Below the pieces are notes generated by a model that made no database searches, had not been told where the DNA came from, and was given only the letters and a program-made list of their open reading frames with translations. From Amia ocellicauda (lineage: Eukaryota; Chordata; Actinopteri; Amiiformes; Amiidae), in assembly GCF_036373705.1 (NCBI RefSeq), contig NC_089863.1, positions 9,531,357-9,595,356 on the forward strand: DNA of 64,000 nt. The letters are read 5' to 3'. This document shows, one piece after another, positions 33,701-44,329 of the stretch (the stretch's first letter is position 1; every line of letters starts with the position of its first letter). The position numbers were made by a program, and so were the translations under genes.

Positions 33701-34625
33701 AATTAGGCCGCTTCCCAACCCTCATTAATATAAAGAAAAGAGCACTGAAATTCTGGATGCACCTGAAGAAAAGTGAGTCAGACTCACTCCAGTACAAGAG
33801 AGCCAAGAGCTCAGCCCTGAAAAGAGTCCCCTGAGTCAGCTGGCCCTGAAGCTCACGGCACTGACCCCCGCTAATACTGCGAACAGAGACCAGCTTCAGG
33901 TCAGCACTGCTTACCTGCCCCCAATTAGAGTCAACCAAATCATAAAGATAACCAAAACCTCCTATCTGGAACATAGGAACAATGAAACCAAATCCCAAAG
34001 TCAACTGGATTGCTATCGGGCCCTAAACAGAGAATACACCCTGGCAGAGTCTCTCTTCACTGTCAGAGATACGAAGCAGAGACGGATCCTGACCAAGTAC
34101 AGGCTCAGTGACCACAGCCTGGCCATAGAGACGGGCCGACACAGGCAGAGCTGGCTGCCCAGAGAGGAGCGGCGCTGTGGTCACTGCGAGACAGGAGAGG
34201 TCGAGACAGAGATGCACTTCCTCCTCCACTGCAATAAATATGCCAAATTAAGGGACACATTCTTTAATAAATTCATAAATATTACAAAATCATTCTCTGA
34301 ATTGATAAATGAAAAAAAAATAGCTATCCTCATGGGGGAGGGACACACAGCCCCCCTGGCTGCCCAATATGTAGCTGCCTGCCACAGCCTGAGGGGCTCA
34401 CTGTGAAAACATACATGAGCACCAGCTGTAACCTGATAACTATAAATAAAGTAAATGTACATGTCTATTAAGATTTTATTTATAAATTATAATGTTACTG
34501 TTTCATTTTTTATTTATTTTTTCTTACCTTTTATTATTTTTCAATGTATGTATATAATATCAACTGCTTTGGCAACACTACGAAACTGTTTGCCATGCCA
34601 ATAAAGCACCCTTGAATTGAAAATT
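30735..34625 (+). mobile_element. Near-complete ORF2 LINE in gene D intron
   Basis: About 3.9-kb non-LTR retrotransposon between two halves of a GA microsatellite. The 5' edge holds a possible ORF1 end (MSPTELGEIKQLLSLI). The long ORF2 runs 30,916-34,406: endonuclease, reverse transcriptase, then a C-terminal CGHCETGEVETEMHFLLHC zinc knuckle. The 3' end is CAATAAAGCACCC followed by TTGAATTGAAATTGAG. I did not assign a clade with confidence. Confidence 0.85.
30916..34406 (+). pseudogene. LINE ORF2 (endonuclease-reverse transcriptase), broken
   Basis: The endonuclease domain starts near 30,934 (FTVSCWNIQGLNS) with LLCGDFNARTG at about 31,390. The reverse transcriptase at 32,600-33,350 shows LITPIYKSGDK, FIDFKKAFDSIWHEGL, GVRQGCSLSPTLF and the catalytic LYADDLVLLSPT. 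Damage: in-frame stops at 31,336 and 32,226, frameshifts in the C-run near 31,722 and the A-run near 33,306, and another near 33,805. It cannot make a full protein. It is antisense to the RNase gene that hosts it. Confidence 0.85.
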
Positions 34626-34824
34626 GAGAGAGAGAGAGACAGAGGGAAGGAGAGATGGAGAGAGAGGGTTACTGTGCATGTGAAGTGTGCTTTAACAAAC
34701 TCAGAGAGGAAGAGAGGGAAACAGAAAGTCACACAGAGAGAGAAAGAGACAGAATGACAGACAGAGAGCAAGCAATCCATGTTTTAACAGAGATAAGATA
34801 CAAGCTCAGATGGAGACACTTCAC

Positions 34825-34970
34825 CTGGAGAGAAACGCAGAGAGAGTTCGCTGGCGGTGGGTCTGGTCTGAAGCGGTCGAGTGTGAGTGCAGCACTGAGG
34901 GTCTGTGTGCTTATATACTGCCCCTCTGAGCTCAGCCAGTAAGGACTGACCGCAAATTTCACAACTCAAC
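34825..34970 (-). promoter_or_regulatory. Gene D promoter and untranslated exon 1
   Basis: Minus-strand TATATAA at 34,911-34,917. Exon 1 ends at 34,825 with CTCCAG and donor GTGAAG. The sequence is closely similar to the promoter blocks of B, C, F and G. Confidence 0.72.
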
Positions 34971-35052
34971 ACAATCTCTATCACACATACTGACCCTCTC
35001 TCTCTCTAACACTCGCTCACACACACACACACACACACATATACATACAGAC

Positions 35053-35185
35053 ACACTCAAATTCAAAACAATCATTATTGACATGACAAGTTTACACAAG
35101 TGTTGCCAAACCAAAGTAAATAAATACATTAATAAAATGAAAGAACAAAATTAAATAGTTTTACAAGTGTACAGTTCTTGTACAT
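35053..35185 (-). mobile_element. LINE 3' tail upstream of gene D
   Basis: Reverse complement of the tail upstream of B and C (TTTACACAAGTGTTGCCAAA), adjoining a (CA)n tract at 35,020-35,040. Confidence 0.6.
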
Positions 35186-35520
35186 GCATGTCCAGACGTC
35201 CACAGGGCTGCTGGGCTGTGTTGGAGCTAAAGCCACCATTGAAGAGTCAATGCTGCTGTCAGATTGCTGGACAAAGGCCGGCTCTCTGGCGTCTCTTCCC
35301 ATTATCAATGCATTACAGAAGCACAAGGGACAGCCCTGACCCCTGCTAGTAAACCTGTATAAAGAGGTCCTGGAGACTCAGAGCCTCTCTCCTGCCCGCG
35401 TCTGGCACTGGGATGAAACCAGAATTGCCATGAAACTGCGCCAGTGAAGGGGCTGGAAAGTCCCCTGAGTCCCCTGAGTTACCTTGTCTGCTCTGGTCTG
35501 TAACTGATACAACGACAACC
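35186..35520. repeat. Unclassified block shared with 63,690-64,000
   Basis: Almost identical to the sequence upstream of gene G, including a short frame with ATIEESMLLSDCWTKA that I do not recognise. The end CTGCGCCAGTGAAGGGGCTG resembles repeats at 50,440 and 60,880. Confidence 0.5.
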
Positions 35521-35790
35521 AACAGTGTTTAATCTGTTTCTCCCACCCTACTCTTACATTTCAACAAATCCTCATGTATTCAACATTCATGAACATAGTG
35601 GATATCAAACCAAGCAATTTACGTGGCTCAAATAACATTAACTTAGTTGGGTAAACTAAAATAAATGAATTAAACATTACTTGTTTATAATTATTATTCA
35701 TTTTACTTACTTTTCTTGTTTTGTTCAAATATTTTAAGTAATTCTGATCTGTCACAATTTAAGTTTGTCTTACTTAAGTGATTTTAGTAA
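35521..35790. other. Spacer, nothing recognised
   Basis: AT-rich sequence without a convincing ORF or repeat match inside the window. Confidence 0.3.
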
Positions 35791-36712
35791 AAGCAGAAAA
35801 AACTATGTTTAAAGTAATATTTAAGAATATTAAATATGTAGATGATACTAAAATAGGTGGCTCAGCAGATACAATCTCGGCAGCACAGGCTATTCAGAGG
35901 GACTTAGATAATATTCAGTTGTGGGCCGACACCTGGCAGATGAAATTCAATGTGGACAAGTGCAAGGTAATACACGCAGGTAACAAAAATGTCCACTATA
36001 ATTACAGTATGGGAGGAACAGAACTAGATGAAGTAACGCATGAGAAAGACCTAGGAGTCTATGTGGACTCCTCACTTTCTCCATCCAAACAATGTGGGGA
36101 AGCAATAAAAAAGGCAAACAGGATGTTAGGGTATATTGTCAAAAGTGTAGAATTGAGAACAAGGGCAGTGATGTTCAGACTGTACAATGCGCTAGTTAGA
36201 CCTCATCTGGATACTGTGTACAGTTCTGGGCTCCACACTTCAAGAAAGATATCGCTGCTCTAGAGGCAGTTCAGAGGAGAGCAACCAGACTTATTCCAGG
36301 TCTGAAGGGAAAGTCCTACTGAGAGACTGAGGAACTGAACCTTTTCACCCTGGAACAGAGGAGACTACGTGGGGACTTGATCCAAGTCTTCAAAATCATG
36401 AAAGGCATCAACTACATCAAACTAGAGGAGCTTTTCCAGATCAGCAGGGACACACGCACCCGGGACACAAATGGAAATTGGACTTCAAGGCATTCAAGAC
36501 AGAAAACAGGAGACGCTTCTTCACACAGAGAGTCGTCACAATCTGAACAAACTCCCCAGCGATGTGGCTGAAGCTGAAACTTTGTGAACATTTAAAAATA
36601 GACAGGATAGGATCCTTGGATCACTTAGATATTAATGGACACCAAACGAGCACGATGGGGCGAATGGCCTCCTCTCGTTTGTACACTTTCTTATGTTCTT
36701 AATGTTCTTATG
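35791..36712 (+). pseudogene. CR1-like LINE reverse transcriptase fragment
   Basis: Opens at the catalytic YVDDTKIGGSADT motif and continues through MKFNVDKCKVIHAG, KDLGVYVDSSLSPSKQC and RRLRGDLIQVFKIMKG, with stops near 36,261 and 36,320. It ends with CTCGTTTGTACACTTTCTTA and repeated ATGTTCTT, a typical CR1/L2-type 3' tail. The element is 5'-truncated. Confidence 0.82.
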
Positions 36713-36739
36713 TGTAATTTGCTTGACCTACAATTCATT

Positions 36740-37240
36740 TTTTTCAGTGCAGGTAGAAACCACTGCCATTCAATATACCAAACTCCAGTCACTAAGACTC
36801 AACACTATTACAGTTTTTCACAACCCTTTACATACATTTCCTGAAATTATTTTCTCAAAACTATAAACGCAAAACAAAAACCCCAGACCATACTGGCCAA
36901 ACCTCAGACAAAATGAGACTCTATTCAAAAACATATTCTGTTCCATCTAAATGCGCCTTTAAATGTCACTCAAAAGCCTTCAAATAAACAGACCCTACCG
37001 AATACCCATTTCACACAGCTGAGATCATAAAACATGCTTCCTCTGTATTTCCAGAATAAATCTTGCACTTTGCAACAGTGTGTTACTGTACTGTGTGTCA
37101 ATTGTGTTAGACAGTGGGCTCGAGTGAACACACAACACACACAAAACTGATTTTCCTACATTTTATTTTATTTTCAGAATTTGACAGCAGACAAGAAAAG
37201 TTGGGGAAACAAATGTAGCCCAAGTAAAAATACTTACACT
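36740..37240. mobile_element. IS630/Tc1-like element remnant
   Basis: Contains TTACAGTTTTTCACAACCC and CAAAACTATAAACGCAAAAC blocks; the same sequence occurs in reverse at 54,300-54,740. Non-coding, probably the terminal part of the transposon whose transposase scraps lie at 37,270-37,470 and 60,032-60,603. Confidence 0.45.
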
Positions 37241-37269
37241 AAAGTAAGAGACTATAATCTCATTATGTG

Positions 37270-37470
37270 TCCATTAGAACATGTACCACATAGAGGAGTT
37301 TTTCTCAGCATGGCAGTGGAAGGTCTATGACAGAAATCCCTATGAACGGGAAAACCGTCTCCAGGCTTGTGGGGACAGAGCTATGGAGTCCTGCCAGGGG
37401 TAGATAAGACACATCAGGGGTTTTTACCCCATTGTCTGCGCAGGGAAAACATGCATGAGAAAGATAGGAT
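37270..37470 (+). pseudogene. DDE (IS630-like) transposase C-terminal scrap
   Basis: Translates in pieces to EEFFSAWQWKVYDRNPYE and RAMESCQG, matching the transposase relic at 60,032-60,421 (EEFSSTWRWKVYDRKPHE). Stops interrupt it. Confidence 0.6.
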
Positions 37471-37678
37471 GCTGAGGCCGAATGAACTATTGTGTTTTCT
37501 TTCATTACCTACAATGAGTTTATATTCTCTTACTTTAGTTCAAGTATTTTTACTTGGGCTACTTTTGTTTCCACAACTTTTTTTGCCTGCTATCGAATTC
37601 AGTTTTGTGTGTGTTGTGTGTACACTTGAGCACACTCTCTAACACAGTGTACACACAGTACAGTAGCACGCTGTTGCA

Positions 37679-37726
37679 AACATCAACAACCTCTGCCTGC
37701 CCGACCACTTCCAGTGCACCAACCAT
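37679..37726 (+). pseudogene. RNase gene crumb
   Basis: About 48 bp encode NINNLCLPDHFQCTN, matching the RNase region around the His119 equivalent (NINNLCRPDHFQTTN in gene D). No other RNase sequence adjoins it; it abuts the inverted MITE. Confidence 0.7.
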
Positions 37727-37727
37727 A

Positions 37728-37792
37728 TACAGAGACCACTTAACACTGAGTCCTGAACTGGGAGTGGTCTCTTAATTTTTTCCAGAGCTGTA
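37728..37792. mobile_element. Truncated MITE (inverted block)
   Basis: Right end CCAGAGCTGTA is intact; the left end is lost at the junction with the RNase crumb. Confidence 0.7.
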
Positions 37793-39057
37793 TATATATG
37801 AAACAGATTGTCCTCTAATGGAAAACCATTCAAGGAAGGATGGACAGCAGCTCCCGGCTAAAAACAGGCCACATTCACCGATGTCACAAAAAAATACTTA
37901 ATTTATCATGATGCTTATTTGTTTCGACTTATCTTCCTGAATCTCTTCAATACATCTGATATAAATGAATCATTAGCACCATCATTCTATATTCAATTAA
38001 CAATCATGCAAACTCACAATTATTTCAACAAAGTGTGAACATTTCATTATAAGCAAGACAAATTCTACATGCAATTACATTTAAAAAATATATATATAGT
38101 ACAATCATTAAAATTAATTTGTAACTCTTTCAATCAATTATTAGACAATTGGCAATTAATTCCAGCATGTTAGACATACATTTTCAAATAAAAGGACAAA
38201 AATGAAGATCCTCATTAAGTCCCGGTGCACTCTTAGAACAAATGTGTTAAAAACAACACATGATGTGCTGTTTTTTAACACATTACTGAGTGTGATTACG
38301 GACAACACATGTTGTGTTAAAGTTAACACAGGTTGTGTGTAGGAATATTAGCACAAATAATGTGTTATTTTATGAACACAGTTATGGGTTAGTTTTACTC
38401 AGAAGATGTGTTGGTTTTGTGTAGGAATATTAGCACAAATAATGTGTTATTTCATGAACACTGTAATATGTTAGTTTTACTCAACACGTTGGCTTATTTA
38501 AGCTAAACAAAATATTAATTTAACAAAGGAAACTATGTGGTAGTTGTTTAATGTAAACAGAGAAACCTTCTTTATTCAGTACAAAACTAAATTACAATCA
38601 CAGACGATTTATGTAAGACTGTAAGACATAGTACAGTAGAAAAAAATGCAATAATCTGAATTAATTGTACTTTTTAACTTTTCTGAAAATGAGTAATGTC
38701 AAATAATATATATATACATATATATACAATTTTTTTATATACAACATATTATGCATTAAACATCTGTGGAATAATCCACTTTATAAATGAAGTTAACATC
38801 TGTTAAGCATCTAAATCTGGATATTTTAGGTTTAAATAACACGAATGAATACATAAATAATACATAAATAAACACTGAGCGACCCGCCGCGTCACTGAGG
38901 ACTGGCTTCACAATCCCCACAACATTACATTACCGGCATATTGCACTTTAATATTATTTTGTAATGGTGGGTATATAACTATTATATACTACTACTATAA
39001 GGTGTCCTTAATAAAAACATTAAAAAATACTAATAATAGTCGTCTTCATATCTAATG

Positions 39058-39197
39058 TACGGAAGAGCCCTGGGGCCATGTGAAAGAAAAATCTAAACAA
39101 GAATTCATGTTAAACCCAGACTTTAGAGATTTCAAGTTAAAATTTTGAGTTGAATTTCGGAGGGGTTTTGTTTCAATGCCCCCAGGGCTCTTCCGTA
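39058..39197. mobile_element. 140-bp MITE (inverted block)
   Basis: Same 18-bp inverted ends as the copy at 6219. Confidence 0.8.
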
Positions 39198-39226
39198 CTA
39201 ATACGATAATGAATTACTTCAGTTAA

Positions 39227-39874
39227 TGTCAGGGGCGGGGCGTGACGGGCAATTAACAGTTGATTGATCACTTTTATTTATTTATGTATTATGACTTATT
39301 TTCACTTACTAATTGGTTAAACCCAGAGACACGGTCAGTCAGCAGCGCAACCTACTACTGAGCACACGGAGCAGGACACTCACAGCCCACATGACCCACA
39401 GCCAAACCAAGGCGCAGGGCTGGAGAGGGAAGTAGGCTGGGGAGGGAAGTAGGCTGGGGAGGGAAGTAGGCATAACTGTGGAGTAGTGGTTAGGGCTCTG
39501 GACTCATAACCAGTGCAATGCAATGCTGTTGTACCCTTGAGCAAGGGTTACATTGCTCCAGTAAAATACATTTGTACACATTTATACAGCTGGGTAACTT
39601 CACATGAATCCTAGCGGTCACTGAATTCATCTTAACAGCAGCGCGGCAGACAAGAGACTTGTTTATATCCTCTGAGGGGAAGGTTTTTTTTCCTGTGTTA
39701 TTGGACTTTCCTGTGAATTAAATACTGTACATTCTCTGGTTGCTGCTATCTGTATTTTAGATTGAAATTGCCCGGGGAGAGAATTGACGGAGGTGAACGA
39801 GGTCCTCTCTCATTAATGAAGGAGGTGGCATGGTCGTGAAGCGTGTCACCCCTAACCACCCCATAGGTGGTGAC
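39227..39874 (+). mobile_element. Solo LTR with nested SINE (inverted block)
   Basis: Forward orientation, TGTCAGGGGCGGGG start and GGTGGTGAC end. It is shorter than the unit copies because of a deletion of roughly 200 bp near 39,780. The SINE lies at about 39,476-39,600. Confidence 0.6.
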
Positions 39875-40170
39875 GTAAATTGTAAAATTAACTCAAACAG
39901 AACTCAAACTAAGGATTACAATAATGATACTCAACTCTCATAATTTTGAGGCCACAGAACAAGTTTTGTAGAAAGTTCAAACGCTCAGCGCTGTCCTCCA
40001 GCGAAGGGCATGTGGAAGCGGTTGGTTGAGATACATTTCACAGAGTATTATGGTTAGAAATAAATAACACACTTCGATTGTGTTAGCAGAAAGACTGTAC
40101 CCTGCACATATTGTGTAGAAAATAACAGTTTTTGTGTAGAATTTGAACACATTACTTCTAAGAGTGGTTC

Positions 40171-40443
40171 TCATGTCTTTAATGCCAATATCCTATATGC
40201 CTCTCTCCTCAGTAGCAAATTTACGAGATTCCCTCCTCTTTCAGGTCTAATCTTCTCCAGACCCACAAAATGAAGTGAGTGTGGTGAAGATCCAGCCTTC
40301 ATGTAGTGTTTGGCTATAGAGTACTCGGCAATTTGATTTCTAATCGCTGCTTTGTGTTCAGCAATCCGAATCTTAAGTGGTCTTTTAGTCTGTCCCACAT
40401 AGACTAATCCACAAGGACACATATAGATAACCCCAGCAGAATT
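40171..40443 (-). pseudogene. Penelope-like retroelement GIY-YIG domain fragment
   Basis: Best preserved copy: 83 codons on the minus strand with CPCGLVYVGQTKRPLKIR (GIY-YIG core Tyr, Gly and catalytic Arg region), RIAEHKAAIRN, and the C-terminal FVGLEKIRPERGGNLVNLLL then REAYRILALKT with the conserved Glu. Penelope-like elements place this endonuclease after the reverse transcriptase, which is absent here. It is a 3' fragment. Confidence 0.8.
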
Positions 40444-40488
40444 TCAACTGATAAAACCATTTAAAATTATTTTTTCTACCAGAAAATA

Positions 40489-41325
40489 TATATAGATGGG
40501 TGACAAATTAACAGAAAACCCAACATAAAGTGTCTCAGTGAGGTGTTGGTCTCCACAAGCCGCCAGAACAGCTTCAATGCTCTTGGCACAGATTGTACGA
40601 GTGTCTGGACTCTACTGGAGGGATGAACACCATTCTCCCAAAAGATATTCCCTCATTTGTGTTTTGATGATGGTGGTGGAGAGCGCTGTCTAACACGTTC
40701 ATAGGTGTTCAGTTGGGTTGAGATCTGGTGACTGTGAAGGCCATAGCATATGATTCACATCATTTTCATACTCATCACACCATTCAGTGACCCTCGTGCC
40801 CTGTGGATGGGCATTGTCATCCTGGAAGAGTCCACTCCCATCAGGATAGAAATGTGTCACCATAGGAAAAAGGTGATCACTCAGAATAACTCTGCAATGA
40901 TTTGCAGTGACCCTTCCCTCTAAGGGGACAAGTGGACCCAAACCATGCCAGGAAAATGCCCCCCACAGCATAACAGAGCCTCCGGACCCCCTCACTGTAG
41001 GGGTCCAGCAGTCAGGCCTGTACTGTTCTCTTGGTGTCGCCTCACATGCACTCGCCCACTTGTCCAGAACACGAGCCAGTTGAGCGTCTTCGTGACTGAA
41101 GCTCCTGCCATTCATTCCCCAATAATGACCCCTCTTTCAAAGTCACTTAGATCGTTTCCTCTTGCCATCTTGATCCAAAATCGAGGTCAGCTGGCCCTGC
41201 TCAGCATTTGTATACCTGCCACAGAGCATGATAGGATGTAAATTGCTTAATTGTATCATGCAGTACACCTGTTTGGAGGCATCTGCATTCCTAATGTTCC
41301 TCCACTCATTTATTCAGGTTTATCC
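40489..41325 (-). pseudogene. Tc1-like transposase relic, second family (inverted block)
   Basis: Best preserved member: a 138-codon minus frame (41,115 to 40,702) runs from MNGRSFSHEDAQLARVLDKW through GSVMLWGAFSWHGLGPLV, GLFQDDNAHPQGTRVTEWCD to QSPDLNPTEHL. The N-terminal DNA-binding region is partly deleted and the frame closes soon after the catalytic Glu. A terminal GGGTGACAAATTAACAG lies at about 40,497. Confidence 0.82.
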
Positions 41326-41632
41326 TTTCATTTGTTAATCTGTATATATAAGAAGTGTGACATTTTGTAATACATGATATGTTTTTATCAAGATCTGTCT
41401 CATCAGGCATGCACACACACACATGTACACGTCATGGACGGTGCCAGTAGTCCAGCATTTAATACTGTATCGCCCTCTGCTGTTGTGAACAAGCAGTGAG
41501 GGCTGGAGCCCAGCAGCAGTGCAGCGCAGGGGCTCATGGGTGGTCTGTGTGTCGAAGGCAGCGGTCAGTGCCGCCTGAAAACACTTGTATGACGGACTAT
41601 TGTATGTGGACTTGCCATCCTGACTGTTCTAT

Positions 41633-43440
41633 ACCCTTGTGTGTGTTCCTGTGGAAGTGATATTGATTGTTTAATTATGCTTTATTGTTAGTACGTGTGT
41701 TTCACTTACTTGCTTTGCTGAGTGAAGTCCCAGAATGTACATTCCCAGCTGGACTAAACCACATTGCTAGACTGATTGCCTTCAGCTGCGCCCCTGACCT
41801 GAGAGACAGACTCTCAGTGGTCCTCAATGCTGGCCCTGGGGACCCCTGCTCTGCTGCTTCTTGTTCTAGCTGAGCCCTCAATTACTTCATTACTAGTAGG
41901 GTAGTTAACTGAACCTAATTTAACTAATCATTTGCCTAATAGGAGATCTTCAATTATTTTAAACAGTTTTAGAGTTCATGTTAAGTATGAAACTGCGGAA
42001 ATTGAAATCTCCAACTTTTTATAAGACACACAATTTAAAAAGTTAAATTGCAAATTGCAAATTGGTTCAATTGAGGGTTCAATTAAGTCATTGAGAGCTC
42101 GGTGGGACGAAAACCACCAGGGCACGGGGTCCCCAGGACCAGCATTGAGAGCCAGTGGACTGTATAGACTGGCTATTGCTGTTCAAACAGTGAACGGTGA
42201 TGAGTGTGGTGGTGATGCGCTGCTCAAAAAGAGGGGAAAAGAGTCTTCATTGTGCAGCTGTTTCATGATGTATAGGGGGGGAATTCTTATAGTCAATTTT
42301 ACTAGCTTTACGTAGGATCTTTTCTGATGCTCTCCTTATTAGGAAGTTTAGGGTTTTTTATTGCCCAAGCTTTTACTTAGGTTGTATTTTTCTAACCCCC
42401 TTTCAAATCGTGCGCCTGGGTGCAGCCTTTGGTCAGAGTATTGGTGTAAAAATAAATGTTACACTTACCTGTCTGATGTGGTGTCCTGGGGTCCTGATCT
42501 GAGACTGCGCACGGAGGGAACTGGGTGCCACCTCTCCCTCTCCCTCCAAAACATCACTGGGATGAACCGGCGTGTCTCTGAGCACCACAGGAAGCTCAAA
42601 GCCCTTTATACAACCTTACATACTGCCATGTTCAACATCCTATTAACCCTCAATGATTAAGCAACAGCAGACATGGAAAGTCTGTAGACAAGCCACTGAG
42701 ATGAAGAGAAAGGAGACGATGACACAGCAGTTCCTACCGGTCGCACACTGCACTGTCCCTGACTGGGGGCTCCAGCGCAATAAATCCATACATACATGTA
42801 CATGTAACATTGACTGTTGTAAAATGTAGTAGTATGTGTGCATGGTAAGGGGAGGGCATTAAACAACCCTGTGATCAACATACAATTATGGTGTAGCATA
42901 GTAAAAACATGGTCAAAATGTGAGAGAATAATGGTAAATTCATGGTAACGTGATGGTAAAAGCGTGGTAAAAAATGTAATCATATGGCAAAGTACAGTGT
43001 ACCATGTCAAATATGATTGCTTTCCAGGGAGACTAAACATCAGTTCCCTGGAATATCCGCTGCCCTTATTTTCATCTGCAAACGCATGGCTGAGCTCTGG
43101 GACTTGCTGTGTGTGCAGATGAGAGAGGCTCAGACTAACGAGGTCAGCTCGATACTACTCACACAGCACCTGCTTGAAGTACAGTGTGCATTTTGTGTTT
43201 CTTATATGACTCCTGCTTGACTGACAGATGCACACCCGCGTCATCTGTGATCACACAGCAGAGGAGCACAGCCCTCCGACATCGCTTCTGTTGCAGGGGG
43301 TCAATAAATACACATGAGCATCTCCCTTCCATGTCAGCGCGTCTTTGTGTCGGTTTCTGTTTGTGTGGGCGACAGTTCTGCAGAGCTGGCAGGGAGCAAC
43401 ACATTTACCAATGCGGCCTAAAGTGAAGTGAAGTCATTCA
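41633..43440. other. Spacer between inverted block and pseudogene E
   Basis: No convincing gene. A MITE sits at 41,814-42,160. Small frames near 42,361-42,660 and 43,017-43,220 are unrecognised, and a run of ATGGTAAA-like motifs lies at 42,890-42,970. Confidence 0.35.
41814..42160. mobile_element. hAT-like MITE
   Basis: Left end CAGTGGTCCTCAATGCTGG and GGGGACCCCTGC; right end GGGGTCCCCAGGACCAGCAT then TGAGAGCCAGTGG. These imperfect inverted repeats begin CA(G/C)TGG, as in hAT elements. The core is non-coding. Confidence 0.6.
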
Positions 43441-43499
43441 GCTGTGGGTACTTGGGTGTTAGTGTGAGTCTGAGAGTGTGTGTGTGTGTGTGAGAGAGA

Positions 43500-43638
43500 C
43501 AATGTATGTGTTGTGTTCACACTCAGTCCTTACTCTGAGCTCAGAGGGGCAGTATATAAGCACACAGACCCTCAGTGCGGCACTCACACTCAACCGCTTC
43601 AGACCAGACCAGCGAACTCTCTCTGCGTTTCTGTCCAG
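43500..43638 (+). promoter_or_regulatory. Pseudogene E promoter and exon 1
   Basis: TATATAA at 43,553-43,559; exon 1 ends CTGTCCAG at 43,638 with donor GTGAAG. It looks as intact as in the functional copies. Confidence 0.7.
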
Positions 43639-43745
43639 GTGAAGTGTCTCCATTAGAACATGTATGATATATCTGTAAGAGCATGTATTTCTCTCTGTCT
43701 GTCATTCTGTCTCTTTCTCTCTCTGTATGGCTTTCTGTTTCCCAT

Positions 43746-43978
43746 ACCTTCATTGACTCGTCTCGGGTGAATGTCGTCAACGTTTGCAGGGCAGGAGGCA
43801 GGAGATACTCGCAGAACAATCAGAGGAACCTGTGTGTGAGCACTAGTGTGTCACTAGTGTCATTCGTGCCCAGAGCTTCATCACGCTGGCCTGTGACAAC
43901 ATCGACAACCTCTGCCGGCCCGACCACTTCCAGACCACCAACCACCGGCCCAATGGGGCGAACGGACGCTGCCAGTGA
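43746..43978 (+). pseudogene. RNase pseudogene E
   Basis: The intron runs straight into the middle of the coding exon (TTTCTGTTTCCCAT then ACCTTCATTGAC), removing the acceptor, start codon, signal peptide, helix-1 His and first cysteines. A second internal deletion after NLCVS (about 43,845) removes the Cys95 region and shifts frame. The CRPDHF region and stop (43,976-43,978) remain in another frame. AATAAA at 44,221-44,226. Confidence 0.9.
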
Positions 43979-44329
43979 TTCTAACATCACACGTGTATTA
44001 TTGTGATTTAGTTTTCTGTTTCCCCACAATAACCAGCAATAATGATCGATGATTTCCTGTGAGATCTTATGATTTTAAAACTGTATCTGTATCTCTGCCT
44101 TTACACTGTCTCTCTGCTGTGTGACGCGCTGGGTGTGTCAGTCTCCTGAGAGCTGCGTCTCTCACTCTGACACCCCCCCGCTGTCTCTGTCCTCCATCAC
44201 AGAAAGTATAAAATATATAAAATAAAGTATTTTGCAGAGCAGCTGGTGTTGTGGGAGAGTATTGTGTAACAGAGGACTGTATATCACACAGGGCCTGGCG
44301 GGGCACTAGATATTCAGTTCACGCTCGGG

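Larger units (their letters stand above)
37728..41632 (-). repeat. Inverted copy of the unit intergenic block, without an RNase gene
   Basis: Reverse complement of unit positions about 7623 to 3730, in the same order: MITE, AT-rich spacer, 140-bp MITE, LTR with SINE, Penelope relic, Tc1 relic, unclassified repeat. It has three copies of the 17-bp VNTR like unit 3, yet retains the inner part of the 84-bp MITE like units 1 and 2. A tandem partial duplication is visible at 38,335-38,480. Confidence 0.9.

Noticed and set aside
42890-42980. Cluster of ATGGTAAA-like motifs
   Set aside because: Loose AT-rich repetition without a stable unit length or inverted ends.
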